The notes beneath the pieces are model-generated. The model had not been told where the DNA came from and did not search any database. It saw only the letters and a program-made list of their open reading frames with translations. Of a DNA stretch of 64,000 nucleotides, positions 18,137 through 27,738 are shown in pieces. The position numbers and the translations under genes were made by a program. Every line of letters begins with the position of its first letter. The first letter of the stretch is position 1. The stretch covers positions 1 to 64,000 of the forward strand of contig JAFIHA010000049.1 of assembly GCA_017848965.1 (NCBI GenBank). Direction: 5' to 3'. The stretch is from Dechloromonas aromatica (nom. nud.) (GTDB taxonomy: Bacteria > Pseudomonadota > Gammaproteobacteria > Burkholderiales > Rhodocyclaceae).

Positions 18137-18507
18137 GCTGCCTTGTCGCTCCTGTCGCCAGCCGTCACCGGCACAGCGACATCCTGCTCCAGCTTGGTCG
18201 CTCCCGCCTGCAGGTCATCGAGCGCCGCCTGCACGGGCGTCGATACGCTACGCTCCACGGCGTCCAATTCCTGGCGCACCGAGCTTTCGAGCGAACGCGC
18301 CGATTCGCTGACCTGCGCCTGCAGCTTGCGCAATTCGTCGAGCTGCATTTCGCGATTGATGTCGGACTTGACGTCGTTGACGTAGCGCTGGGCCCGACCG
18401 AGCAAATGCCCGAGCGTGCGCGCGACCTTGGGCAGGCGTTCGGGACCGATGACCAGCAAGGCCACGATCCCGATCACCATCAGTTCGGAAAAGCCGATAT
18501 CGAACAT
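18133..18507 (-). CDS. tatB: Tat translocase subunit TatB
   Basis: 124-aa single-span protein: [20 protein letters not shown] membrane helix with the conserved acidic residue (E8), then the GPERLPKVARTLG hinge and an amphipathic helix, followed by a variable coiled tail. TatB works with TatC in binding substrates before TatA recruitment. The FDIGFSEL start and length distinguish it from TatA. Order tatA-tatB-tatC on one transcript, with a 54-base gap after tatA and a 4-base overlap with tatC. Confidence 0.95.
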   Translation of the reverse strand: MFDIGFSELMVIGIVALLVIGPERLPKVARTLGHLLGRAQRYVNDVKSDINREMQLDELRKLQAQVSESARSLESSVRQELDAVERSVSTPVQAALDDLQAGATKLEQDVAVPVTAGDRSDKAA

Positions 18508-18561
18508 GGGAAGATTGGTGCCAGGCGATGCCGCGTAATCTCCGCGCCATCACCAGCCCGC

Positions 18562-18792
18562 TTAGCTCCGGGTCTTTTCCTTGACTTCGACATCGATGGT
18601 CTGGCCACCGACCTGTTGCGTCGGCTGAGCACCCTCCGCCGGCTTGTCGGCATTGGCTTCCTTCATGCCGTCCTTGAAGCCCTTGACCGCGCCGCCGAGG
18701 TCCTGACCGACATTGCGCAGTTTCTTGGTACCGAAAACGAGCATGACGATGACCAGGACGATCAGCCAATGCCAGATGGAAAAGCTACCCAT
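18562..18792 (-). CDS. tatA: Tat translocase subunit TatA
   Basis: 76-aa pore-forming subunit: [20 protein letters not shown] helix, [20 protein letters not shown] amphipathic helix and a short charged tail. Length and the W-H-W-L start are typical of betaproteobacterial TatA/E. It begins 9 bases after the hinT stop, so it is part of the histidine-hinT-tat transcript. Confidence 0.95.
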   Translation of the reverse strand: MGSFSIWHWLIVLVIVMLVFGTKKLRNVGQDLGGAVKGFKDGMKEANADKPAEGAQPTQQVGGQTIDVEVKEKTRS

Positions 18793-18801
18793 AGTTGTCT
18801 C

Positions 18802-19152
18802 CTAGATTCGCTTGAGCATGGGACCGACCGGATCGGGGCCGCCCACGATGTGCATGTGCAGATGGGGCACTTCCTGCTGCCCCACCTCACCCGTGTTGAT
18901 GATGACACGAAAACCGTTGGGGCTGCCTTCGGCAACCGCGATCTCGTTGGCCTTGACCAGCATCCGGCCAAGAATGTCGGCATCGTCGGCAGCGGCTGTG
19001 GCCAACGACGTAATATGCTTCTTCGGGATGACAAGAATATGAACCGGCCGCTGCGGATGAATGTCGCGGAAGGCGAGCACCAACTCGTCCTCGTACACCT
19101 TCTGCGCCGGAATCTGTCCGGCGACAATCTTGCAGAACAGGCAGTCGCTCAC
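18802..19152 (-). CDS. hinT: Histidine triad (HIT) nucleotide-binding protein, HinT type
   Basis: 116-aa purine nucleoside phosphoramidase. The N-terminal CLFCKIVAGQIPAQKVYED segment and the histidine triad HLHMHIVGG near the C-terminus, with the central histidine as the catalytic nucleophile, are diagnostic. It overlaps hisE by 4 bases (ATGA). In many betaproteobacteria this gene sits exactly between the his genes and tatABC. The protein is cytoplasmic and hydrolyses AMP-lysine-like phosphoramidates. Confidence 0.95.
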   Translation of the reverse strand: MSDCLFCKIVAGQIPAQKVYEDELVLAFRDIHPQRPVHILVIPKKHITSLATAAADDADILGRMLVKANEIAVAEGSPNGFRVIINTGEVGQQEVPHLHMHIVGGPDPVGPMLKRI

Positions 19153-19478
19153 TTGTTGGCGCTCCGCGAGGCCTTCTCGTCGATGCCGGAAATCCCTTCA
19201 CGGCGGCGCATTTCCTGCGACACGTCCTCGATCGACAGGCCGTAGAAGGCGAGCAGGACCAGGATGTGATAGACGACGTCGGTCGATTCGCGAACGATGT
19301 TCAGGCGCTTGCCGTCCTTGCCGGCCATGATCAGCTCGGCGCATTCCTCGCCGATCTTCTTCAGGATCGAGTCCGGACCTTCGGAGAACAGCTTGGCCGT
19401 GTAGGATTTTTCCGGGTCGGCGTGACGGCGCGACGCCAGGGTTTCGGACAGGCGATGCAGGATGTCGTGCGTGCTCAT
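19149..19478 (-). CDS. hisE: Phosphoribosyl-ATP pyrophosphatase
   Basis: 109-aa enzyme for histidine biosynthesis step 2, hydrolysing PR-ATP to PR-AMP and pyrophosphate. Its MazG-like helical fold shows the acidic metal-binding motif [15 protein letters not shown] and [13 protein letters not shown]. The frame continues upstream inside hisI in another reading frame, but ATG 19478 gives the family N-terminus and overlaps the hisI stop by 4 bases. HisE and HisI are separate proteins here, not the fused HisIE of enterobacteria. Confidence 0.95.
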   Translation of the reverse strand: MSTHDILHRLSETLASRRHADPEKSYTAKLFSEGPDSILKKIGEECAELIMAGKDGKRLNIVRESTDVVYHILVLLAFYGLSIEDVSQEMRRREGISGIDEKASRSANK

Positions 19479-19873
19479 TGGTAAATGTCCTTCGGATCTT
19501 TCAAAACCGGATCGACGGGAACCCAGCGTTCCCCTTGCAACTCGTTGAAAAAGCAGCTGGCCCGGCCGGTATGGCAGGCAATGCCGCCGACCTGCTCGAC
19601 CGTCAGCAGCAGCACGTCGCCGTCGCAGTCGGTGCGGATGGCGCTGACCTTCTGCCAATGCCCCGATTCCTCACCCTTACGCCACAGACGCGAGCGCGAC
19701 CTGGACCAGTATACCGCGTTGCCGCTGCGTACCGTTTCCTGCAAGGACTCTCGGTTCATGTACGCGAACATGACGATACGCCCCGCGGCATCCTGGGCGA
19801 TCGCCGGGATCATGCCGTCGGCGTCCCATTTGAGCGCGTCCAGCCAGTCGAGGGCGTGATCGAGATCGGCCAT
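19475..19873 (-). CDS. hisI: Phosphoribosyl-AMP cyclohydrolase
   Basis: 132-aa enzyme for step 3 of histidine synthesis, opening the adenine ring of PR-AMP. Zinc and magnesium ligands are visible: [19 protein letters not shown], the DCDGD acidic motif and the C...HTGRASCFF cysteines. It starts at ATG 19873, sharing one base with the hisF stop (TAATG), and overlaps hisE. The much longer open frame upstream is a high-GC artefact inside hisF. Confidence 0.95.
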   Translation of the reverse strand: MADLDHALDWLDALKWDADGMIPAIAQDAAGRIVMFAYMNRESLQETVRSGNAVYWSRSRSRLWRKGEESGHWQKVSAIRTDCDGDVLLLTVEQVGGIACHTGRASCFFNELQGERWVPVDPVLKDPKDIYQ

Positions 19874-20631
19874 TACAGTCGCACTTCGATCCCGCGCGCG
19901 GCCATGTATTCCTTGGCCTGGCGCACCGTGTATTCGCCGAAGTGGAAGATGGAGGCAGCCAGCACCGCATCGGCGCGCCCTTCGCTGACACCGTCGGCGA
20001 GGTGTTGCAGGTTGCCGACGCCGCCCGAGGCAATGACCGGAATCCGCACCGCATCGGATACGCCGCGCGTCAGCGGCAGGTCGAAACCGTTCTTGGTACC
20101 GTCGCGGTCCATGCTGGTCAGCAGGATTTCGCCGGCGCCCAGCGCCTCGACCTTCTTCGCCCATTCGATGGCATCGAGCCCGGTATCGTTGCGCCCGCCG
20201 TGCGTGAACACATGCCACTTGCCCGGCGCCACCTGCTTGGCGTCGATGGCGACGACGATGCACTGCGAGCCGACCTTGCTCGACGCGTCGAAAACCAGAT
20301 CCGGGTTCTGCACCGCGGCGGTGTTCATCGACACCTTGTCGGCGCCGGCGTTGAGCAGGCGGCGCACGTCCTCGACCTTGCGCACGCCGCCGCCGACGGT
20401 AAGCGGAATGAAGACCTGCTCGGCGCAGGCCTCGACGATGTGCAGGATGATGTCGCGCTGATCGGAGGAGGCCGTGATGTCGAGGAAGGTCACTTCGTCG
20501 GCGCCCTGCTCGTTGTAACGGCGGGCGATCTCGATCGGATCGCCGGCATCGCGCAGGCCGACGAAGTTGGTGCCCTTGACGACGCGGCCGGCGGTGACGT
20601 CGAGACAGGGAATGATGCGTTTGGCGAGCAT
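19873..20631 (-). CDS. hisF: Imidazole glycerol phosphate synthase, cyclase subunit
   Basis: 252-aa (beta/alpha)8 barrel that combines PRFAR with ammonia supplied by HisH to give IGP and AICAR. It begins [20 protein letters not shown]; the catalytic aspartates are in IPCLDV and in [12 protein letters not shown]. It overlaps the hisA stop and the hisI start by one base each, so the enzymes are translationally coupled. Length is standard. Confidence 0.97.
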   Translation of the reverse strand: MLAKRIIPCLDVTAGRVVKGTNFVGLRDAGDPIEIARRYNEQGADEVTFLDITASSDQRDIILHIVEACAEQVFIPLTVGGGVRKVEDVRRLLNAGADKVSMNTAAVQNPDLVFDASSKVGSQCIVVAIDAKQVAPGKWHVFTHGGRNDTGLDAIEWAKKVEALGAGEILLTSMDRDGTKNGFDLPLTRGVSDAVRIPVIASGGVGNLQHLADGVSEGRADAVLAASIFHFGEYTVRQAKEYMAARGIEVRL

Positions 20632-21371
20632 CAGGCGCCCAGCTCGTCGGCGAGTTCCTGCGCCGCCTTGAAGTCGAGCGAGCCGTCGTAGACGGCGCGA
20701 CCGGCGATGGTGCCGACGACGCCTTCGCCCTCAACCGCGCACAGCTTGCGGATGTCGTCGAGGTTGGACAGGCCACCGGAAGCGATCACCGGAATGGTCA
20801 GCGCCTGCGCCAGACGCACGGTGGCTTCGATGTTGATGCCGGAGAGCATGCCGTCGCGGCCGATGTCGGTGTAAATGATCGATTCGACGCCGTAATCCTC
20901 GTACTTCTTGCCCAGGTCCACGACATCGTGACCGGTCAACTTCGACCAGCCGTCGGTCGCCACCTTGCCGTCCTTGGCGTCGAGGCCGACGATGATGTGG
21001 CCGGGAAAGGCGGTGCAGGCGTCGTGCAGGAAACCGGGGTTCTTCACCGCCGCGGTGCCGATGATGACATAGGACAGACCGCCGTCGAGACAGGCCTCAA
21101 TGGTATCGAGATCGCGGATGCCGCCGCCGAGCTGAACCGGAATCTCGTCGCCGACTTCGGCCAGGATCGCCTTGATCGCCGCGGCGTTCTTCGGCTTGCC
21201 GGCGAAGGCACCGTTGAGGTCCACCAGATGCAGGCGGCGGGCGCCCTGCTCCAGCCAGTGCCGTGCCTGTTCGGCGGGACTCTCGGAGAAGACGGTGGCC
21301 TGTTCCATCAGGCCCTGTTTGAGGCGGACGCATTGTCCGTCCTTCAGGTCGATTGCGGGAATGATCAGCAT
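20631..21371 (-). CDS. hisA: ProFAR isomerase
   Basis: 246-aa barrel enzyme, 1-(5-phosphoribosyl)-5-[(5-phosphoribosylamino)methylideneamino]imidazole-4-carboxamide isomerase. It starts [20 protein letters not shown] with the catalytic Asp in PAIDLKDG; the second acid is in [12 protein letters not shown] and the phosphate loop in QLGGGIRD and ASGGLSN. It lies 40 bases downstream of hisH and shares one base with hisF. Confidence 0.97.
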   Translation of the reverse strand: MLIIPAIDLKDGQCVRLKQGLMEQATVFSESPAEQARHWLEQGARRLHLVDLNGAFAGKPKNAAAIKAILAEVGDEIPVQLGGGIRDLDTIEACLDGGLSYVIIGTAAVKNPGFLHDACTAFPGHIIVGLDAKDGKVATDGWSKLTGHDVVDLGKKYEDYGVESIIYTDIGRDGMLSGINIEATVRLAQALTIPVIASGGLSNLDDIRKLCAVEGEGVVGTIAGRAVYDGSLDFKAAQELADELGA

Positions 21372-21411
21372 GGGAAAAAGTCTGCGAGGGGGAATTTCCG
21401 GGTGGCGCCGC

Positions 21412-22053
21412 TCACGGGCGCCATTCGACGAAGTTCTTCAGGAGCTGCAGGCCGTCGCGGGCGCTTTTCTCGGGATGGAACTGGACGGCAAAGATATTAT
21501 CCCGCGCCACCGCACAGGTAAAGGGCAGGCCGTAGTCGGTGACACCGACGGTCAGCGCCGGGTCGATGTCCTGCACGCAGTAGCTGTGTACGAAGTAGAA
21601 GCGCGATGCGTCGGCAATTCCCGCCCACAGCGCATGCGGCCGCTGCTGCACTTCGTTCCAGCCCATGTGCGGCACCTTCAGGCGCTGGCCGTTGGCATCG
21701 ACCATGCGCGCCTCGGGGAAACGCCGGACGACGCCGGGAAAGACGCCGAGACCGGCAACATCGCCTTCCTCGCTCTTTTCGAAAAGCATCTGTTCGCCGA
21801 CGCTGATGCCGAGGAAGGGTTTCTCACGCGCCGCCTGCAGCACCGCCTCGCGCAAGCCACGGGCGTCGAGCTCGCGCATGCAATCGGGCATCGCCCCCTG
21901 GCCGGGGAAGACGACGCGCTCGGCGGCGGCGACCACCGCCGGATCGGCGGTGACGACGACGGTGGCGCCTGCGGCAACATGCTCGACCGCCTTGGCGGCC
22001 GAGCGCAGATTGCCCATGCCGTAGTCGATGACGGCGATCGTCCGGCCAGCCAT
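21412..22053 (-). CDS. hisH: Imidazole glycerol phosphate synthase, glutaminase subunit
   Basis: 213-aa class I glutamine amidotransferase that feeds ammonia to HisF. The nucleophile elbow usually reads GICLGMQ, but here it reads [13 protein letters not shown] (about residues 80-92), with valine where the catalytic cysteine is expected. The catalytic histidine and glutamate near the C-terminus (VQFHPEKS) are intact. If the base call is right, glutaminase activity should be lost; this is discussed as a finding. ATG 22053 overlaps the hisB stop (TGATG); a GTG lies one codon upstream. Confidence 0.93.
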   Translation of the reverse strand: MAGRTIAVIDYGMGNLRSAAKAVEHVAAGATVVVTADPAVVAAAERVVFPGQGAMPDCMRELDARGLREAVLQAAREKPFLGISVGEQMLFEKSEEGDVAGLGVFPGVVRRFPEARMVDANGQRLKVPHMGWNEVQQRPHALWAGIADASRFYFVHSYCVQDIDPALTVGVTDYGLPFTCAVARDNIFAVQFHPEKSARDGLQLLKNFVEWRP

Positions 22054-22640
22054 CACAGCGTGCCCTTGGTCGACGGCATGCAGCCGGCCATCCGCGGATC
22101 AGCCGTCACCGCCATGCGCAGCGCCCGGCCGAAGGCCTTGAACACGGTTTCCGCCTGATGGTGCGCATTCTTGCCGCGCAGGTTGTCGATATGCAGCGTC
22201 ATGCCGGCGTGGTTGACCAGGCCGTGGAAGAATTCGGAAACGAGGTCGACGTCGAACTGGCCGATCACGGCACGCGTGAAATCGACATTGAATTCGAGCC
22301 CGGGGCGGCCGGAGAGGTCAATGACGACGCGCGACAGCGCCTCGTCGAGCGGCACGTAGCTGTGGCCATAGCGGGTCAGTCCCTTCTTGTCGCCCCAGGC
22401 TTTCGCCAGCGCCTGGCCGAGCGTGATGCCGATGTCCTCGACGGTATGGTGCGCGTCGATGTGCAGGTCGCCCTTGGCGTCGATGTCGAGGTCGATCAAC
22501 CCGTGGCGGGCGATCTGGTCGAGCATGTGATCGAGGAAGGGAACGCCGGTGGCGAACTTGCCCTGGCCGCTGCCGTCGAGGTTGAGCTTGACGGTGATCT
22601 GGGTTTCCAGGGTATTGCGAGTGACTTCGGCTTGCCGCAT
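22053..22640 (-). CDS. hisB: Imidazoleglycerol-phosphate dehydratase
   Basis: 195-aa monofunctional dehydratase (no N-terminal phosphatase domain as in E. coli HisB). The two manganese-binding histidine clusters [10 protein letters not shown] and a second near the end ([14 protein letters not shown] and [18 protein letters not shown]) are present. ATG 22640 is divergent from hisC, whose start is 77 bases away. The shared gap has a TATCAT -10-like element on the minus strand but no clear -35. It overlaps hisH by one base. Confidence 0.97.
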   Translation of the reverse strand: MRQAEVTRNTLETQITVKLNLDGSGQGKFATGVPFLDHMLDQIARHGLIDLDIDAKGDLHIDAHHTVEDIGITLGQALAKAWGDKKGLTRYGHSYVPLDEALSRVVIDLSGRPGLEFNVDFTRAVIGQFDVDLVSEFFHGLVNHAGMTLHIDNLRGKNAHHQAETVFKAFGRALRMAVTADPRMAGCMPSTKGTL

Positions 22641-22717
22641 GGACTTGGCTAAAAATCGTTGGAACGGAGGGGCATGATACCATTTCGCCTCATTTTTACG
22701 CCTTCCGTGAATAGCCG

Positions 22718-23794
22718 ATGAGCCGCTTCTGGAGCCAGGTCGCCCGCGACCTCACCCCCTACGTCCCGGGCGAACAGCCCAAGATCGCCAACCTGATCAA
22801 GCTCAATACCAACGAGCATCCTTGCCCGCCGTCGCCGCGGGTGGTCGAGGCGATCCGTGCCGAAGTCGGCGACGACGGGGCACGCCTGCGCCTCTACCCG
22901 GACCCCAACGCCGACCTGCTCAAGCAGGCGATCGCCGCCCGCCACGGCGTGACGACGCGCGAAATCTTTGTCGGCAACGGTTCCGACGAGGTGCTGGCGC
23001 ACGCTTTCCAGGCGCTGCTCAAGCATGACGCGCCGCTCCTCTTCCCGGACATCACCTACAGCTTCTACCCGGTGTATTGCGGGCTCTATGGCGTCGATCA
23101 CGTCGCCGTGCCGCTCGCCACCGATTTTTCGATTGATCCGGCCGACTATATCGATCGCGACGTGCAGCCCGGCGGCATCATCTTCCCCAATCCGAATGCG
23201 CCGACCGGCCGCCTGCTGGCGCTCGACGCCGTCGAGCGCATCGTTGCCGGCAATCCGGACAGTCTCGTCGTCGTCGACGAAGCCTACATCGACTTCGGCG
23301 GCGCAACCGCCATTCCGCTGACGCAGAAACACGACAACCTGCTGGTCATCCACACCTTGTCGAAGTCGCGCTCGCTGGCCGGCCTGCGCGTCGGCTTCGC
23401 GGTCGGCCACCCGGACCTGATCGAGGCGCTGGAGCGGGTCAAGAACAGCTTCAACTCCTACCCGCTCGACCGCCTGGCGATCGTCGGCGCCGTCGCCGCG
23501 ATCGAGGACGAGGCTTACTTCCAGCAGTGCTGTGCGGCGGTCATCGCCAGCCGCGAGTCGCTGGTCGGCCAGTTGACCGAAATCGGCTTCGACGTCCTGC
23601 CGTCCGCCGCCAACTTCATCTTCGCCCGCCACCCGCAACGCGACGCCGGCGAACTGGCGCAAGCGCTGCGCGCCGAGAGCATCATCGTCCGCCACTTCCG
23701 GCTGCCGCGCATTGACCAGTTCCTGCGCATCACCGTCGGCAGCGACGAGCAGTGTTCAAGCCTGGTTGCCGCCCTGCGCCGGCTGCTCGCCTGA
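22718..23794 (+). CDS. hisC: Histidinol-phosphate aminotransferase (inverted relative to other his genes)
   Basis: 358-aa PLP-dependent fold-type I aminotransferase that converts imidazole acetol phosphate and glutamate to histidinol phosphate. The substrate loop [13 protein letters not shown] (28-40), GNGSDE (86-91), NPNAPTG (158-164), VVDEAY (185-190) and the PLP lysine K216 in [13 protein letters not shown] are all seen. It is on the plus strand while hisG, hisD, hisB, H, A, F, I and E are on the minus strand, so it needs its own promoter in the 77-base gap to hisB. Its last 39 bases overlap the convergent HDOD gene. Confidence 0.97.
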   Translation: MSRFWSQVARDLTPYVPGEQPKIANLIKLNTNEHPCPPSPRVVEAIRAEVGDDGARLRLYPDPNADLLKQAIAARHGVTTREIFVGNGSDEVLAHAFQALLKHDAPLLFPDITYSFYPVYCGLYGVDHVAVPLATDFSIDPADYIDRDVQPGGIIFPNPNAPTGRLLALDAVERIVAGNPDSLVVVDEAYIDFGGATAIPLTQKHDNLLVIHTLSKSRSLAGLRVGFAVGHPDLIEALERVKNSFNSYPLDRLAIVGAVAAIEDEAYFQQCCAAVIASRESLVGQLTEIGFDVLPSAANFIFARHPQRDAGELAQALRAESIIVRHFRLPRIDQFLRITVGSDEQCSSLVAALRRLLA

Positions 23795-24652
23795 CGCGGC
23801 GGCCTTGACAGCGGCAATCGCCGCCTGCAAGGCAGCGCGCGGCTCATCGGCCAGCGGCAGCGGCTCGGCAATTGCCAGCAGATCGACCGCCGGCAGCAAG
23901 GCGCCGACCTCCTGCACCAGCGCCAGCAGTTCCGGGGTGGTGGCTTCGCCGATCACCGCCTTGGCCGCCTCGTGGCCGAGCCGGGCAAGATTGGCGCGCG
24001 GACTGTCGACGCCCTTGATCAGGGCAACGATCAGCGTCGGTAGCCCCCAGGACTGGGCCAGCGCCATGGTCAGCTGGCGGAAGGTGAAATCCATCTCCGA
24101 AGTACGTTGCTGGAGCGCCCAGTAGCGCTCGTTCCACTGGTAGATGGCAACTTCCTTGTCGGTCATTTCCGGCGCGCAATGCCACAGCAGCAGTTCGCCG
24201 ATTTCCGCCAGCAGCGCCGCCATCGCCACTTCGTCGGGCAGCACGTCCACCCGGCGCGTCGCCCAGGCCCTGGCCAGGATGGCGGCGAGGACTGCGCGCT
24301 GCTCGCAGGCGTGGCAACCGGGCAAGAGACCGACCGAGACCTTGCTGTTGGCGACCAGCGCCTGCAACTCGTCGTAACCGGTTTGCAGGACGGCCGCCAG
24401 CGGCGTCGTCGTGTCGTGCCCCAGTTGCCGGGTGCGCCGCTCCTCGGCCCGGCGCAGCAGCTTCAGCGCCAAATAGGGATCGCCATAGACGATATCGACC
24501 AGATCCCGCGCCGAGAGGCTTTCCCGCGCTGCCTCGCCGGCCTCGCGCAGAGCCGCGAGGCGCGCCGCGGTGCCCGGCAGCACGGGCAATTCCTTGTCGC
24601 GCAGGTATTCCACCCACTGGTTGATGCCCCAGGTCCATTGATGCGCCTGCAT
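23756..24652 (-). CDS. HDOD-domain signalling protein
   Basis: 298-aa cytoplasmic protein whose central part (about 20-230) matches the HDOD domain, a degenerate HD phosphohydrolase fold used in c-di-GMP and stress signalling: [38 protein letters not shown], and [17 protein letters not shown]. The catalytic HD pair is absent, as is usual. No output or EAL domain is attached. ATG 24652 ([13 protein letters not shown]) has GGGAG eight bases upstream; the frame runs open to 24730. It overlaps the 3' end of hisC and lies 37 bases downstream of the ChrA pair. Confidence 0.82.
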   Translation of the reverse strand: MQAHQWTWGINQWVEYLRDKELPVLPGTAARLAALREAGEAARESLSARDLVDIVYGDPYLALKLLRRAEERRTRQLGHDTTTPLAAVLQTGYDELQALVANSKVSVGLLPGCHACEQRAVLAAILARAWATRRVDVLPDEVAMAALLAEIGELLLWHCAPEMTDKEVAIYQWNERYWALQQRTSEMDFTFRQLTMALAQSWGLPTLIVALIKGVDSPRANLARLGHEAAKAVIGEATTPELLALVQEVGALLPAVDLLAIAEPLPLADEPRAALQAAIAAVKAAASGEQPAQGGNQA

Positions 24653-24689
24653 CACCATCTCTCCCAAGCCCTCCAGCAAACGCCGGCCG

Positions 24690-25208
24690 TCACAGCCAGC
24701 CGGACAAACCGAGAAGCGCGCCGGCGGCAATGAACCACAAGGGATGCCAGCGCGTACGCAGATTCAACACCATGATCGCCACCACCAGCAAGCCGCCGCA
24801 CCAGCCCAGACCGGCCGCCTGGGCGATCAGCGTCGCCCCGGAAAAGATCAGGCCGACCGCCAGCGGCGCCACACCGAGGCTGAGCGCCTGCTGCCAGCGG
24901 CGACCGGCGAAGCTATCCCAGCGGTCGATCAACAGGTAGATCAGCACGCTCATCGGCAGGCACATCGCCAGCGTCGTCGCCAGCGCTCCAGCCAAACCGG
25001 CGATCTCCCAGCCGATCAGCGTCACCACCAGCACATTCGGTCCCGGCGCCGCCTGGGCAATCGCGTAAAGATGGGTGAAAGTGGTGGCATCGAGCCAGTG
25101 CTGCTGATCGACGACGACCCGGTGCATTTCCGGCAGCAGCGCGGTGGCGCCACCAAAGGCGACGAAGGAAAGCAGCGTGAATTCGAGGAAGAGCTGGACG
25201 ACGATCAT
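24690..25208 (-). CDS. ChrA-type transporter, second half-size subunit
   Basis: 172-aa CHR-domain membrane protein with about five to six helices. The signature FLEFTLLSFVAFGGATALLP sits at the start, and AQAAPGPNVLVVTLIGW is the second CHR motif. Full-length ChrA (about 400 aa) has two such domains; here each is a separate short protein of the SCHR class, encoded as an overlapping pair. The family exports chromate, though many short members have untested substrates. ATG 25208 overlaps the partner's stop by 4 bases (ATGA), so equal synthesis and a heterodimer are likely. Confidence 0.88.
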   Translation of the reverse strand: MIVVQLFLEFTLLSFVAFGGATALLPEMHRVVVDQQHWLDATTFTHLYAIAQAAPGPNVLVVTLIGWEIAGLAGALATTLAMCLPMSVLIYLLIDRWDSFAGRRWQQALSLGVAPLAVGLIFSGATLIAQAAGLGWCGGLLVVAIMVLNLRTRWHPLWFIAAGALLGLSGWL

Positions 25209-25762
25209 GGCCGCCCCAATCGCCACCAGGCCACCGCGCCGGCCGCCGCCAGCCCGCCCAGCATCACCGCCGGCAGCGGCCAACGCAGCCAGGCGATGGC
25301 GGCCACGGTCAACACGGTGAATGGCAGGAACAGCGCCTTGTCGCGCAGCGCCGTACCCATCCGCCAGGCCATCGCGAAGAGCAGAGCACAACCGGCGGCG
25401 GCGATACCGCGCAGCATCTCCTGGGCGAGCGGCAGTTGCCCCCAGCGGTCGTAAGCCATGCCGAGCAGCAGGACGATCAGCATCGGCGCCAGCAACATGC
25501 CGAGCGGCGCGACGACGGCGCCGCGCCAGCCGTGGAAACGCTTGCCGACGACGATCGACAGGTTCACCACGTTCGGCCCGGGCAGGAACTGGCAGAGGCC
25601 GAGCTGGGCGTTGAATTCCTCGGCGCTCAGCCAACGCCGCTGTTCGACCAGCATGCGCCGGGCGAACGGCAGCACGCCGCCGAAACCGGACAGGCCGACC
25701 GCGGCGAAGGCCAAAAAAAGCGCCCGGAGGTCCGGGCGCTGGGGATTGGGCGGGTGATCCAC
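25205..25762 (-). CDS. ChrA-type transporter, first half-size subunit
   Basis: 185-aa CHR-domain membrane protein, partner of the downstream gene. The family motif LFLAFAAVGLSGFGGVLPF lies near the N-terminus and LCQFLPGPNVVNLSIVVG follows. It starts 26 bases after the hisD stop. Codons 8-15 (RPDLRALF) coincide with a perfect GC-rich hairpin and seven T residues, an intrinsic terminator placed inside the coding sequence. This should limit readthrough from hisGD, so the pair may be poorly expressed unless it has its own promoter or the terminator is regulated. Confidence 0.88.
   Translation of the reverse strand: MDHPPNPQRPDLRALFLAFAAVGLSGFGGVLPFARRMLVEQRRWLSAEEFNAQLGLCQFLPGPNVVNLSIVVGKRFHGWRGAVVAPLGMLLAPMLIVLLLGMAYDRWGQLPLAQEMLRGIAAAGCALLFAMAWRMGTALRDKALFLPFTVLTVAAIAWLRWPLPAVMLGGLAAAGAVAWWRLGRP
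25713..25740 (-). terminator. Intrinsic terminator embedded in the chrA-like coding sequence
   Basis: Forward strand shows seven A residues, then AGCGCCCGGA, a two-base loop GG, and TCCGGGCGCT. On the minus strand this is a perfect ten-base-pair stem followed by T7. It begins 22 bases inside the first ChrA-like gene and about 50 bases after the hisD stop. Geometry is that of a strong rho-independent terminator for hisGD. Confidence 0.8.
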
Positions 25763-25788
25763 GGTCGGCCGCAGAATTTGCCGAAAAA

Positions 25789-27093
25789 TCAGTCGGCGAG
25801 CCGGAACTCGGCCGACTTGGCGTGTGCCGGCAGGCCCTCGCCGTGCGCCAGCGTGGACGCGATGCGGCCCAGGGTCTGCGCGCCGGCCTTCGACACCTTG
25901 ATCAGGCTGGTCCGCTTCTGGAAGTCGTAGACGCCGAGCGGCGACGAGAAACGCGCCGAGCCGGAGGTCGGCAGCACGTGGTTCGGCCCGGCGCAGTAGT
26001 CACCGAGCGATTCCGAGGTGTAGTGGCCGATGAAGATGGCACCGGCGTGGTGGATCTTCTCGACCCACGGGTCCGGGTTGTCGAGTGCCAGTTCGAGGTG
26101 TTCCGGCGCGACGCGGTTGGCGATGGCAATCGCCTCGTCCATGTCGCGCACCAGGATGAAAGCGCCGCGGTTGGAGAGCGAGGTGCGGATCACTTCCTGG
26201 CGCGGCATCGTCGGCAGCAGCTTCTCGATGCTCGCCTGGACGCGCTCGATGAAGGCGGCGTCGATACAGATCAGGATCGACTGCGCCAGTTCGTCGTGCT
26301 CGGCCTGCGAGAACAGGTCCATCGCCACCCAGTCCGGATTGCCGGTACCGTCCGAGACGACCAGGATTTCCGACGGGCCGGCGACCATGTCGATGCCGAC
26401 GATACCGAACACCCGACGCTTGGCCGTCGCCACGTAGGCGTTGCCCGGACCGACGATCTTGTCCACCTGCGGCACGCTCTCGGTGCCGTAGGCGAGCGCG
26501 CCGACCGCCTGCGCGCCGCCGATGGTGAACACGCGGTCGACGCCGGCCAGGCAGGCCGCCGCCAGCACCAGCTGGTTGTGCTCGCCGCCCGGCGTCGGCA
26601 CGACCATGATCAGTTCCTTGACCCCGGCCACCTTGGCCGGGATCGCGTTCATCAGCACCGACGACGGATAGGCCGCCTTGCCGCCCGGCACGTAGAGGCC
26701 GACGCGATCGAGCGGGGTGATCATCTGGCCGAGCAACGTGCCGTCGGCTTCGGTGTAGGACCAGCCGTCGAGCCTCTGCTTCTCGTGGTAGGCACGCACG
26801 CGCTGGGCGGCCGCTTCGAGCGCGGCACGGCGCTCGGCAGGCAGGCCGGCGAGCGCCTTTTCCAGTTCGTCGCGCGACAGTTCGAGGTCAGCCATCGAGC
26901 TTGCCGTCAGGCGATCGAAGCGGTTGCTGTAGTCGACCACGGCGGCGTCGCCGCGCGTCTTGACGTCGGCCAGGATGGCGGCGACGGTGCGTTCGATGTT
27001 GTCGTCGGCGGCCGCTTCGAAGGCGAGCAGCGTCTTCAATTGCGCCGGGAAATCGGCGGCTACCGTGGACAAACGCTGGATGGCTATCGTCAT
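25789..27093 (-). CDS. hisD: Histidinol dehydrogenase
   Basis: 434-aa zinc- and NAD-dependent enzyme performing the last two oxidations to histidine. Typical parts are [22 protein letters not shown], the NAD site [26 protein letters not shown] in overlapping segments, zinc ligands in the AEHDE and GAIFIG regions, and the C-terminal [14 protein letters not shown]. It begins immediately after hisG (adjacent, no spacer). Confidence 0.98.
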   Translation of the reverse strand: MTIAIQRLSTVAADFPAQLKTLLAFEAAADDNIERTVAAILADVKTRGDAAVVDYSNRFDRLTASSMADLELSRDELEKALAGLPAERRAALEAAAQRVRAYHEKQRLDGWSYTEADGTLLGQMITPLDRVGLYVPGGKAAYPSSVLMNAIPAKVAGVKELIMVVPTPGGEHNQLVLAAACLAGVDRVFTIGGAQAVGALAYGTESVPQVDKIVGPGNAYVATAKRRVFGIVGIDMVAGPSEILVVSDGTGNPDWVAMDLFSQAEHDELAQSILICIDAAFIERVQASIEKLLPTMPRQEVIRTSLSNRGAFILVRDMDEAIAIANRVAPEHLELALDNPDPWVEKIHHAGAIFIGHYTSESLGDYCAGPNHVLPTSGSARFSSPLGVYDFQKRTSLIKVSKAGAQTLGRIASTLAHGEGLPAHAKSAEFRLAD

Positions 27094-27738
27094 TTACTTC
27101 TCCACCGCCTGCGCGAAGGCGTCGATGATCGGCTGCAGGGTTTCGCGCTTGACCTTGAGTGCCGCCTGGTTGACCACCAGGCGCGAGGAAATGTCGAGGA
27201 TGTGCTCGACGGCGACCAGCTTGTTGGCCTTCAGCGTGCCGCCGGTCGACACCAGGTCGACGATGGCGTCGGCCAGACCGGCCAGCGGCGCCAGCTCCAT
27301 CGAGCCGTAAAGCTTGATCAAATCAACGTGCACGCCCTTGGCGGCGAAGTGCTCGCGCGCCGTCTTGATGTACTTCGAGGCCACCTTCAAGCGGGCGCCC
27401 TGGCGCACCGCATTGGCGTAGTCGAAGCCTTCCGGCACGGCGACCATCATCCGGCACTTGGCGATGTTCAGGTCGAGCGGCGCGTAGAGGCCATCGCCGC
27501 CATGTTCGATCAGCACGTCCTTGCCGGCGACGCCGATGTCGGCCGCGCCGTACTGGACGTAGGTCGGCACGTCGGTGGCGCGGACGATGACGACGCGCAC
27601 CTGCGGCTGGTTGGTCTCGATGATCAGCTTGCGCGAGGTCTCCGGATTCTCGGCCGGGACGATCCCCGCCGCCGCCAGCAGCGGCAGGGTTTCGTCGAAG
27701 ATGCGGCCCTTCGAGAGGGCGATGGTGATGGTCGTCAC
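27094..27738 (-). CDS. hisG: ATP phosphoribosyltransferase, short form
   Basis: 214-aa short HisG, the committed step of histidine synthesis (ATP plus PRPP to PR-ATP). Short-form HisG lacks the C-terminal regulatory domain and works with HisZ, which is not encoded in the window. Motifs: [16 protein letters not shown] at the start, [12 protein letters not shown], and the PRPP loop [14 protein letters not shown]. The start is GTG 27738 without a clear Shine-Dalgarno. A TAAAAT -10-like element lies 30 bases upstream. Confidence 0.95.
   Translation of the reverse strand: MTTITIALSKGRIFDETLPLLAAAGIVPAENPETSRKLIIETNQPQVRVVIVRATDVPTYVQYGAADIGVAGKDVLIEHGGDGLYAPLDLNIAKCRMMVAVPEGFDYANAVRQGARLKVASKYIKTAREHFAAKGVHVDLIKLYGSMELAPLAGLADAIVDLVSTGGTLKANKLVAVEHILDISSRLVVNQAALKVKRETLQPIIDAFAQAVEK

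Noticed and set aside
19475-20776. 433-aa frame extending hisI upstream
   Set aside because: The extra 300 residues are the alternate frame of hisF; HisI starts at ATG 19873.
24690-25634. Extended 314-aa version of the second ChrA-like subunit
   Set aside because: The N-terminal 140 residues are the other frame of the first ChrA-like gene; ATG 25208 with ATGA overlap is the real start.
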